Assembly: GCF_005047655.1 (NCBI RefSeq)
Contig: NZ_SUKF01000006.1
Coordinates: 97,288-161,287, forward strand
Direction: 5' to 3'
DNA: 64,000 bases
Source: Sinimarinibacterium arenosum
GTDB lineage: Bacteria; Pseudomonadota; Gammaproteobacteria; Nevskiales; Nevskiaceae
The notes beneath the pieces were generated by a model, which did no database searches, was not told the origin of the DNA, and saw nothing but the letters and a program-made list of their open reading frames with translations. Below are positions 57,346 through 64,000 of this stretch, one piece after another; the stretch's first letter is position 1, and each line of letters starts with the position of its first letter. The translations under genes were made by a program, and so were the position numbers.

Positions 57346-58473
57346 ATGAAAGTCCGCGCCGCCGTATTGCGGGAAATGGGACTGCCCGCTCCCTATATGG
57401 AGTCACGCCCGCTGGCGATCGAAACGATCGAGCTGGACCCGCCCGGACCGGGAGAACTGCTGGTCAAAGTCCGCGCGGCGGGTCTGTGCCATTCCGACCT
57501 GTCGGTCATTGACGGCTCGCGCCCCCGGGTGATGCCGATGGTGTTGGGGCACGAGGCGGCGGGGGAAGTCGTCGAATGCGGCGCGGACACTCACGGCTTT
57601 TCACGCGGGGACGCCGTCGTCTTTGCATTCGTGCCGAGCTGCGGGCACTGCGCCTACTGCGCCGAAGGCCGCGCGGCACTGTGCGCGCCCGGCGCCGAAG
57701 CCAACACCGCCGGCACGCTGCTGAGCGGGCAACGGCGCTGGCACACCGACAACGGCAGCGAACTGCATCATCACCTGGGCGTTTCCGGCTTCGCCGAATA
57801 CACCGTGGTGTCAGCGCGCTCCGCCGTCCGCGTTGCCCCGGATCTGCCACCGCAGATCGCCGCACTATTCGGTTGCGCGGTGATGACCGGGGTCGGCAGC
57901 GTGGTCAACACGGCCGGCGTCGCGCCGGGACAGAGCGTTGCCATTTTCGGCATGGGCGGAGTCGGTCTGGCGGCACTGCTGGGCGCTGTTGCTGCCGGCG
58001 CCAACCCGGTGATCGCGGTCGATCTGCTGGAGTCGAAGCTGGAACTGGCGCGGTCACTGGGTGCCACCCATACCGTGCTCGCCGGCAGCGACAGTGTTGC
58101 GCAGATTCGCGAGCACTCCGGTGGCGGCGTGGATCATGCGATCGAGACCGCGGGCTCGGAAATCGCCCTGCTGCAGGCGTATCAGGCCACCCGCCGCGGC
58201 GGCACCACGATCACTGCCGGCCTGCCGCATCCGTCCAGGCAATTCGCGATCCCGGCGGTCAGCCTGGTCGCAGAGGAACGCACGGTCAAAGGCTCGTACA
58301 TGGGCTCGGCCGTGCCGTCGCGCGACCTGCCGCGCTACATCGCTCTATACCGCGCCGGCCGCCTGCCGGTCGATCGCCTGCTGACGCACACGCTGACCCT
58401 GGACGAACTCAATCCCGCCTTCGACCGCCTCGCGCGCGGCGAAGCCGTGCGTCAGGTAGTCCTGATCGATTAG
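57346..58473 (+). CDS. Zinc-dependent alcohol dehydrogenase (class III-like MDR)
   Basis: A medium-chain dehydrogenase of 375 residues. Catalytic zinc: Cys in AAGLCHSDLSV and the His/Glu of VLGHEAAGEVVECG. Structural zinc: the four-Cys loop PSCGHCAYCAEGRAALC. The Rossmann motif is VAIFGMGGVGLAALLGAV. Length and the 13-residue offset of the N-terminus resemble class III/formaldehyde-type enzymes, but the glutathione-specific features are not clear, so substrate is open. It begins three bases after the thioesterase stop, a likely two-gene unit, and converges with the first diguanylate cyclase gene. Confidence 0.93.
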   Translation: MKVRAAVLREMGLPAPYMESRPLAIETIELDPPGPGELLVKVRAAGLCHSDLSVIDGSRPRVMPMVLGHEAAGEVVECGADTHGFSRGDAVVFAFVPSCGHCAYCAEGRAALCAPGAEANTAGTLLSGQRRWHTDNGSELHHHLGVSGFAEYTVVSARSAVRVAPDLPPQIAALFGCAVMTGVGSVVNTAGVAPGQSVAIFGMGGVGLAALLGAVAAGANPVIAVDLLESKLELARSLGATHTVLAGSDSVAQIREHSGGGVDHAIETAGSEIALLQAYQATRRGGTTITAGLPHPSRQFAIPAVSLVAEERTVKGSYMGSAVPSRDLPRYIALYRAGRLPVDRLLTHTLTLDELNPAFDRLARGEAVRQVVLID

Positions 58474-58496
58474 ACGGCGGACTTCCGGACCGCTAT

Positions 58497-59930
58497 CTAC
58501 AGCGACGCGATCTCGACCCGGTTGCGGCCCAGGCGCTTGGCGCGATACAGCGCACTGTCGGCGGCTTCCATCAGCGCTTCTAGGGTCAGGGTCGATTCGG
58601 GCACCCGCGTCGCGACGCCCAGACTGATGGTCACGACGGCGGACACCGTCGACCCGCTATTGGGGATTGCCAGCGCTTCGATGTCGGCACGCATGCGTTC
58701 GGCTTGCGCCACCGCGCCATCGTGATTCATTCCGGGCAACACCATCACAAACTCCTCGCCGCCGACGCGTGCAACAAACTCCCCCGCGCGCTGCGCAGTT
58801 GCCTGCAAGGCGTCGGCCACCTGGCGCAGGCAACTGTCGCCCTGGATGTGTCCGTAAGCGTCGTTGTAGGCCTTGAACTGATCAATATCGATCATCATCA
58901 GCGTCAGCGCCTCGCCGTGGCGACGACAGCGTCGCCATTCCAGCGCCAGCACCTCATCCAGGCCGCGCCGGTTCGGCACGCCGGTCAGCGGATCGGTCTC
59001 CGACAAGCGCCCCAGTTCGTAATTGGCGGCAGACAACTGCTGGTTCAGGGCCTCGAGCGCATCACGTGCCTGCGTCGCCAGCCGCCGCTCCCTCACCGCG
59101 GCCCACAAGGACAGGATCAATATCCCGGCAATACCGTAGGCCAGCAGATCCCAGATCCAGTCCCCGGCCGGGCGCTGATTCCAGCCATCGGCCGGCATCG
59201 CAGCCAATTGCCAGCTCCCGCCCGGTACCTTCAGCTCCATCAGGACCGGATCGTGCTGAAAAACACCGGGGTCTCCCGAGATCAGGGCGCCCTGCGCCCC
59301 CTGCCCGTCGACTCCACGCAGCGCAAAGTCCAGATCGTGGGGAGCCCGCTGGATGCCCGCGACGTCGAGCAGCGCATCAATATCGATGGCGACGCTGAGA
59401 ATCCCCCAGTAGCTCTGATCGGCCAGAAAAATCGGCGTTCGGCTCAACAGCGCGCGGCCACCCTGAACCAGATCAATCGGCCCGACCATCACCGTGCTGC
59501 GCGACTCGATTGCCCGTTGCACCGCAGGCCACTGCTGCGGATTGGATTCGTAGCGCATTCCCAGCGCTTTTTCATTGCCCGCCAGGGGATAAACGTGGCG
59601 GATCACATTCTGCGGCGCGACACCGACATTGCGCAGATGACGCCCGGATTCGTACAAGGCGCGCAGCGCCTGATCGACATCCGAATCCGGCAACGGCCCC
59701 AGCGCGGTCACGTAGGTGGCAAAGCCCTGCGCCAGAAACACCGTCGCATTCAGTTCGCTCTCGATTCGCGCACGGACCACCGCTGCAGTTTCGAGCACCT
59801 CGTCACGCACATTCGATTCACGCGCCTGACGCGCGAGGCTCAGCATGTAATGCGCAGACAGCAGCAACACCGCGCCGAACAACAGGATCGCGATCGATTG
59901 CAGTGCCGCATGAATTTTTCTGACCGACAT
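58497..59930 (-). CDS. CHASE-domain diguanylate cyclase
   Basis: Makes cyclic di-GMP; 477 residues, inner membrane. First helix ILLFGAVLLLSAHYMLSLA, a periplasmic CHASE sensor (about residues 40-255, with VGVAPQNVIRHVYPLAGNEK), second helix LLAYGIAGILILSLWAA, then GGDEF (about 315-475: DPLTGVPNRRGLDEVLALEW; signature ARVGGEEFVMVLPG). The active loop is GGEEF, which is functional in known enzymes. The place of the inhibitory RxxD, five residues before GGEEF, reads RAGE, so product feedback may be lost. CHASE domains bind small extracellular ligands. Confidence 0.94.
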   Translation of the reverse strand: MSVRKIHAALQSIAILLFGAVLLLSAHYMLSLARQARESNVRDEVLETAAVVRARIESELNATVFLAQGFATYVTALGPLPDSDVDQALRALYESGRHLRNVGVAPQNVIRHVYPLAGNEKALGMRYESNPQQWPAVQRAIESRSTVMVGPIDLVQGGRALLSRTPIFLADQSYWGILSVAIDIDALLDVAGIQRAPHDLDFALRGVDGQGAQGALISGDPGVFQHDPVLMELKVPGGSWQLAAMPADGWNQRPAGDWIWDLLAYGIAGILILSLWAAVRERRLATQARDALEALNQQLSAANYELGRLSETDPLTGVPNRRGLDEVLALEWRRCRRHGEALTLMMIDIDQFKAYNDAYGHIQGDSCLRQVADALQATAQRAGEFVARVGGEEFVMVLPGMNHDGAVAQAERMRADIEALAIPNSGSTVSAVVTISLGVATRVPESTLTLEALMEAADSALYRAKRLGRNRVEIASL

Positions 59931-60025
59931 GTCAGTTCAGTCTAGTCGCTCGTGCCGCCCCGATAAACGCAGCCCCACCGGCCAGAACTGTTCGGGTCAC
60001 CAAACAGCCGCCCGGCTTCAGGCAC

Positions 60026-61105
60026 TCAGCGATACGCACTGGCAGGATCGAACACAGCGCGATTACGCCCCTTGCGCTTGGCTTCGTACAGCGCCTGGTC
60101 CGCACGCGTCAGCAGCCAGATCGGCCCGCGCCGTTGCTCCTCCGCAGACGCTGCAGACGCCACGCCGATGCTGACCGTCAGCGCGTCGTAGGGCGAATCC
60201 GGATGTTTCAGCTGTGCGTCCTCAATTGCACGCAGCGCAGCGCGCGCGAGGTCCATGGCGGTTTCGGCAGTGGTCTCTGGCAGCACCACCACAAACTCCT
60301 CACCGCCGTAGCGGGCAACGACGTCGCCGCCGCGACGGAACTGCGCCTTGAGAATGGTGGCCACCTGCCGCAGGGCTGCGTCGCCCGCCTCGTGCCCCAG
60401 ACCGTCGTTGAGCGCCTTGAAGTAATCGATATCGATCATCAGCATCGCAATCGGCGCCAGATGCCGCAGTGAGCGGCGCCATTCCCGGGCGACCAGCTCT
60501 TCGAAATAGCGCCGGTTGAACAGGCCGGTCAGCACATCGACGATCGATGCGCTGCGCAGCAGGATCCAGTCCTCCGCGAGTGCCCCGACATCTTCCAGCG
60601 CTTTCTGCAATTCCGGATGCATGGCGATATCCGACGCGCACACCACCGAAAGCACGCCGACGACCAGCCCATTGGGCATCCGGATCGGAATACCGGCGTA
60701 GTGCGCCGGAGCAATGCCTTGCTGCGCCAATGCACGCAGCAGTGGTGACTCGATGGGCTCGATCTCCGGACCGGCCAGCAGGTGATTGGCGGCAACCACC
60801 GCCTGATCCAGCGGCCACATCAGGCCCGCGATGTCTGGGGCGAACCCAAGTGACGCCTTCACAATGGAACGCTTTTCAGCCACCAGAGAAAAAGCAGCGA
60901 AGCGGGCACCGGTCAGCTGCACGGCAATACGCAGCAGGCGGTTCATTGACGGATCATCGTCGCCAACGACTTCTGCCGCCTGGTAAACCGCGTCGATACG
61001 CGCAGCATTGCGCTGCAACGCGTCAACCACTTCGGGCGAACGCGTGACTACAGCGCCGGGCTTCCCCGACTCGGGTTCCGCAGTCATCAGTTGGTTTGCC
61101 CCCAT
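60026..61105 (-). CDS. GAF-domain diguanylate cyclase
   Basis: A cytoplasmic cyclic di-GMP synthase, 359 residues from ATG 61105. A GAF-like sensor fills about residues 45-190 (RIAVQLTGARFAAFSLVAEK; GIPIRMPNGLVVGVLSVVC), then GGDEF (about 205-355: DVLTGLFNRRYFEELVAREW; ARYGGEEFVVVLPE). The inhibitory-site motif RGGD stands five residues before GGEEF, so feedback by c-di-GMP is likely. In-frame starts at 61087, 61177 and 61309 also exist; none has a strong Shine-Dalgarno and the part before the GAF domain is not conserved. It lies 95 bases upstream of the CHASE enzyme in transcription order. Confidence 0.88.
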   Translation of the reverse strand: MGANQLMTAEPESGKPGAVVTRSPEVVDALQRNAARIDAVYQAAEVVGDDDPSMNRLLRIAVQLTGARFAAFSLVAEKRSIVKASLGFAPDIAGLMWPLDQAVVAANHLLAGPEIEPIESPLLRALAQQGIAPAHYAGIPIRMPNGLVVGVLSVVCASDIAMHPELQKALEDVGALAEDWILLRSASIVDVLTGLFNRRYFEELVAREWRRSLRHLAPIAMLMIDIDYFKALNDGLGHEAGDAALRQVATILKAQFRRGGDVVARYGGEEFVVVLPETTAETAMDLARAALRAIEDAQLKHPDSPYDALTVSIGVASAASAEEQRRGPIWLLTRADQALYEAKRKGRNRAVFDPASAYR

Positions 61106-61470
61106 GAATCCGGATCTTGGCTCGGGCACGGGCGCAGTATCGGGTATTTCCAGCCGAAAGCCGTCTGGTTGCGACATACGGTCACGATCAGCAACACCAG
61201 CGTCAGCGCCAGAACTACCCAAAGGCGCAGCGCGCGGGGCCAGCACCTTGCCCCGGGAGCGTTCGCGCTGGACGCCCACACGCCGCAATCCGCTACGCCA
61301 GGCAAACAAGCCCGGCTCGCGTCACAGACGCAAGACTTTGAATGTGATTCAAAACCACCGACAAGCTCACGCACTGCCGCGAAGGCGCCCGGTCACGGTT
61401 TGCGGGAGCCAGCCAGCGCAACCCGGCGGGCGCTGTGGGAGCAGGCTGAGCCAGCGCCGGGTCGCATCCA
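61106..61470. other. 365-bp gap between the GAF-GGDEF gene and the repeat-protein gene
   Basis: No gene is supported, although the reading frame of the cyclase stays open to 61309. It contains a palindromic element (61421-61462) close after the stop of the repeat protein. Nothing else stands out. Confidence 0.4.
61421..61462. repeat. Palindromic hairpin after the repeat-protein gene
   Basis: ACCCGGCG (61421-61428) pairs with CGCCGGGT (61455-61462), and the inner GGCGCTG (61429-61435) can alternatively pair with CAGCGCC (61452-61458). The loop TGGGAGCAGGCT has the look of REP-type elements known in Pseudomonas. There is no T-run. It may end transcription of the repeat protein or be a scattered repeat; no second copy is in this window. 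Confidence 0.4.
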
Positions 61471-64000
61471 TTACCGCATGGCGTCACCCGAGCGGCGCAG
61501 CACGCCGGCAGGCCTCCGACGGCGCCAGAAGGCCAGGGCCGCCAGACTCAGCAGCCAGCCCGGTCCCATCGCACCGCCGCCACGGCGTCCTTCGACTTCC
61601 ACCGGAGGCAGAACCGTAGACGTCGACACCGCAAACTGCGCATTCACGGCCCCGATGCTCAGGGTCGCCGTGACGGTGGTGTCCGATGTGCTGGCCGCAG
61701 TGACGGCGACAACGATCTCTTCGCCCGCCTCCACCGTGCCGGGCGCGCTGGTGAACGCGCCGCCATTGATGCTGTAGCGCCCGCCACTGATGGTGACCGG
61801 CGCCGCAGTGTTGATGCCCCTGATCGTGATCACGCCGCTGCGCTGCTCGCTGTCCGGGTCCGCTCCGGAGATCGTGCCGAGCACGAAGCTGTCCGGGTCG
61901 GTGTCCGCCGCCGCCGTCACGATCGTGAAGTGGGCCGTGATTGTGCCGATCGTCAGCGTCACCGTCTGCGTGGCCCCGAACTGCATCGACGCGATCCCGC
62001 GCAGAGTCAGCGTCTCACCCGGAGCGATCTCACCGTCCGCGTGAGTGAACTCGCCATCGCCGATCGCGTACTCGCCCCCGCTGACGCGGATCGCCGTCGG
62101 CACGTTGATGCCGCTGACGATCAGCGTGACGCTGGTCTGCACGCTGCCCGGCAGCGCATCCGGCACGACATCAAAGTCCAGCACATCCGGATTGGCGTCT
62201 TCGGCCAGTGTCGTCACCGTGAACTCGCCACGCGCGGCCCCCACCGTTACCTGCACCGTGACCGTGGTCGCGTAGGTCGACGCAGCGATCGCTTCCACCA
62301 CGACCGTCTGACCTTCGCTGATCGTGCCGGCCCCCGTGGTGAACTCACCGCCGTCGATGCTGTAACGCCCGCCGCTGATGCTGATCGGCACTGCGGTGGT
62401 GATGCCGCTGATCGTCACGCGCCGGCTGGTCTGCGTACTGCCCAGCGGAGCGTCGGCCACCGAACCAAAATTCAGATAGTTCGGCGACAGGTCGTCATCC
62501 GCCGTGCTGACCCGGAACATCGCGCTCTGCGCCTGGGCACCATTGCCCACCGTCACCACCACCTGACGGGTTTCGCCGTAGCTGGTCGCGGCCTGCACCT
62601 GCGCGCGTACCGTGTCGCCAGCCTGCACCGTGCCGGCCGCGCGCGTGAACGCGCCGCCGTTGATGCTGTAGCTGCCGTTGCCGCCGCCGATGGTGATCGC
62701 CACAGGGAGATCGATGCCACTGATCGTCACGCTGTTGCTGGTGTAGGTACGACCGAGCTGGGCGTTGGTCACCGGCGCAAAGGCGAACGGGTCCGGCGCG
62801 CCGTCTGCACTGCGCGTGGTGACGCTGAAACCGGCCGAGACCCCACCCACATCAATCTGCGCCTGCACCGTCGTGTCGTAGTCCGGGCTGGCGTTGGTGC
62901 GTGCACGCAGCTGCTGGCCGCTGGTGATCGTTCCCGGCGCGCTGGTGAACGCGCCGCCGTCGATGCTGTAGCTGCCCCCCGTCACCAGCACCGGCGCTGC
63001 CGAGTTGATGCCGGTGATCGTCACCGGATCGCTGGTCTGCTCGGTCGACGGGTTCACGCCGGTGACGCCGCTGAAGCTGAAGTTGTCCGGCGTGAGGTCC
63101 TCGGACAGCGTCGTCACCGTATAGGTGCCGGTCACGGTACCGATCGTCACAATGACCGTCACCGCCGTGCTGAAATCCCCGCTAGCCGTCGTGCGCACCG
63201 CGATCATCTGGCCCGGATTGATCAGGCCGTCCGCGGCCGTGAACGGTCCGTTGTCGATGCTGTACTCACCGCCGACGACACTCACCGGACTACCGGTGTT
63301 GATGCCGGTGATCGTCACCGCGCCGCTGGTCTGCACCGAGTTCAGCGGCACGTCGCTGACGCTGCCGAAGCTGAACGCGTTCGGATCAGTCACTGCCGCC
63401 AGCGTGGTGACGGTGAAGTCCGCCGTCACGCCGCCGATGTCCAGCGTCGCCGTTGCCGGCGTCGAGAACATGCCGGCTGCGGTGACGCGCACGCGCACTG
63501 CAGCATCGGCTGCGATCGTGCCCGCCGCGCTGGTCCAGCTGCCGCCGTCGATGCTGTACTCGCCGCCGCTGACGCTGACCGGCGCGTCGGTGTTGAGGCC
63601 GGTGATGGTGGCCTCGTTGCTGGTCTGCACCGAGTTGAGCGGAATGTCGTTGATGCTGCCAAAGGTAAACGCATCCGGCGTGGTATCCGCCGCCAGCGTG
63701 GTGACGACGAAGCTGCCTTCGACACCGCCAACGTTCAGTGTCACGGTGGCACCGGTCGAGAACTGGCTTGACGCGATCACCCGCACGCGCACCTGTCCGC
63801 CCGGCGCGATCGTGCCGTCCGCGCTCGTGAACGCACCGCCGTCAATGCTGTACTCGCCGCCCGTCACGCTCACCGGTGCATCGGTGTTGATGCCGTCGAT
63901 GCTGACGTCGTTGCTGGTCTGCTCGGAGTTCAGTGCCACATCGCTACGGCTGCCGAAACCAAACGGGTTGGGGGCGGTGATCGCATCCAGGGTGGTGACG
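61471..64000 (-). CDS. Large exported-type repeat protein with a C-terminal sorting-like tail (5' end outside window)
   Basis: The C-terminal 840 or so residues of a larger protein; the frame is open to the window edge. It is built of eight tandem modules of about 98 residues, each beginning P-(D/N)-x-F-x-F, with core lines such as NSVQTSNEATITGLNTDAPV, GGEYSIDGGSWTSAAGTI and DFTVTTLA, and predicted to be all beta. The tail after the last module is VEVEGRRGGGAMGPG, the hydrophobic WLLSLAALAFW, then RRRR and a short basic end. This Gly-rich, membrane, Arg-cluster plan is that of GlyGly-CTERM-type protein-sorting signals used by rhombosortase-like proteases. An extracellular or surface role is inferred. 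Confidence 0.82.
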   Translation of the reverse strand, partial: VTTLDAITAPNPFGFGSRSDVALNSEQTSNDVSIDGINTDAPVSVTGGEYSIDGGAFTSADGTIAPGGQVRVRVIASSQFSTGATVTLNVGGVEGSFVVTTLAADTTPDAFTFGSINDIPLNSVQTSNEATITGLNTDAPVSVSGGEYSIDGGSWTSAAGTIAADAAVRVRVTAAGMFSTPATATLDIGGVTADFTVTTLAAVTDPNAFSFGSVSDVPLNSVQTSGAVTITGINTGSPVSVVGGEYSIDNGPFTAADGLINPGQMIAVRTTASGDFSTAVTVIVTIGTVTGTYTVTTLSEDLTPDNFSFSGVTGVNPSTEQTSDPVTITGINSAAPVLVTGGSYSIDGGAFTSAPGTITSGQQLRARTNASPDYDTTVQAQIDVGGVSAGFSVTTRSADGAPDPFAFAPVTNAQLGRTYTSNSVTISGIDLPVAITIGGGNGSYSINGGAFTRAAGTVQAGDTVRAQVQAATSYGETRQVVVTVGNGAQAQSAMFRVSTADDDLSPNYLNFGSVADAPLGSTQTSRRVTISGITTAVPISISGGRYSIDGGEFTTGAGTISEGQTVVVEAIAASTYATTVTVQVTVGAARGEFTVTTLAEDANPDVLDFDVVPDALPGSVQTSVTLIVSGINVPTAIRVSGGEYAIGDGEFTHADGEIAPGETLTLRGIASMQFGATQTVTLTIGTITAHFTIVTAAADTDPDSFVLGTISGADPDSEQRSGVITIRGINTAAPVTISGGRYSINGGAFTSAPGTVEAGEEIVVAVTAASTSDTTVTATLSIGAVNAQFAVSTSTVLPPVEVEGRRGGGAMGPGWLLSLAALAFWRRRRPAGVLRRSGDAMR
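61615..63972 (-). repeat. Eight tandem protein repeats of about 98 codons
   Basis: Module limits on the minus strand, from N- to C-terminus: 63972-63679, 63678-63385, 63384-63091, 63090-62797, 62796-62485, 62484-62191, 62190-61897, 61896-about 61615. Seven are 294 bp or nearly so; the fifth has 312 bp because of a six-codon insertion (IGGGNGSYS). All share Q-T-S near position 18, GG-x-YSI near 38 and an I/V-G-x-V strand near 81. At least one more module continues past the window edge. Confidence 0.9.

Noticed and set aside
61930..63771. 613-residue open frame antisense to the repeat protein
   Set aside because: Its own periodicity simply mirrors the 294-bp repeats of the real gene.
61615..63972. 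CRISPR-like regular repeats
   Set aside because: Units are 294 bp, diverged, and encode an uninterrupted protein; there are no short identical repeats with unique spacers.

Overview
The window is a 64 kb stretch of GC-rich bacterial chromosome, densely packed on both strands. I see no phage, insertion sequence, plasmid, tRNA, rRNA operon or CRISPR array. The gene neighbourhoods are those of a gammaproteobacterium: a TIGR02449-type gene, zapA, 6S RNA, 5-formyl-THF cyclo-ligase and an EVE gene; proC-yggT-metX-metW-DUF4426 in the order seen in Pseudomonas; prfB (with its frameshift) followed by lysS; and sigma-32-type promoters at groESL and hsp20. The additional HrcA/CIRCE site at groESL, the DUF5924/DUF2914 gene, the TolB-like/TPR pair and the lipid-handling genes would fit the Nevskiales/Xanthomonadales side of the class. 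That placement is inference.

Layout. 1-4.4 kb: end of accC, recQ, a FadI-type thiolase. 4.4-7.5 kb: two sodium-coupled amino-acid transporters. 7.6-12.7 kb: ferrochelatase, a small outer-membrane barrel, SohB, a YbhB-like protein and a DegP/DegQ protease. 12.7-14.5 kb: the cell-division/6S RNA cluster. 14.5-20.3 kb: a thioesterase, ilvA, then the proline/methionine cluster. 20.3-25.4 kb: an acyltransferase, a PrcB-like lipoprotein coupled to a GMC oxidoreductase, and an orphan GspE-type ATPase. 25.4-34 kb: hsp20, a CbpA-like co-chaperone, a DUF2892 protein, a DUF4382-like lipoprotein, Fbp, a WYL regulator, a thioesterase and groESL. 34-38 kb: two translationally coupled TolB-like/TPR membrane paralogues. 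38-45 kb: an Mpo1-like protein, a LuxR-type regulator, a DUF5924 protein, rhodanese, TolC, an AI-2E-family permease and a Bcr/CflA exporter. 45-49.3 kb: lysS, prfB and an OprF/OmpA-type porin. 49.3-53.4 kb: a LolA-like protein, an RND/MMPL permease ending in a cyclic-nucleotide-binding domain, and a DUF202 protein. 53.4-58.5 kb: an M28-like lipoprotein lacking metal ligands, a fatty-acyl-CoA ligase, a thioesterase and a zinc alcohol dehydrogenase. 58.5-64 kb: two diguanylate cyclases and the end of a large protein made of about 98-residue repeats.

Themes. Most of the window is housekeeping. Heat-shock control is readable in the DNA: sigma-32-like promoters at both hsp20 and groESL, plus a 16/18 CIRCE operator at groESL. 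Envelope and lipid functions recur: thiolase, acyl-CoA ligase, three hotdog thioesterases, acyltransferase, the LolA-like/RND pair, TolC and the porin. The points most worth following are the RND permease fused to a cNMP-binding domain next to a LolA-like protein, the coupled TolB-like/TPR paralogues, the ligand-free M28-like lipoprotein, the repeat protein with a C-terminal sorting-type tail, and the 6S RNA whose 3' end contains the fau start codon.
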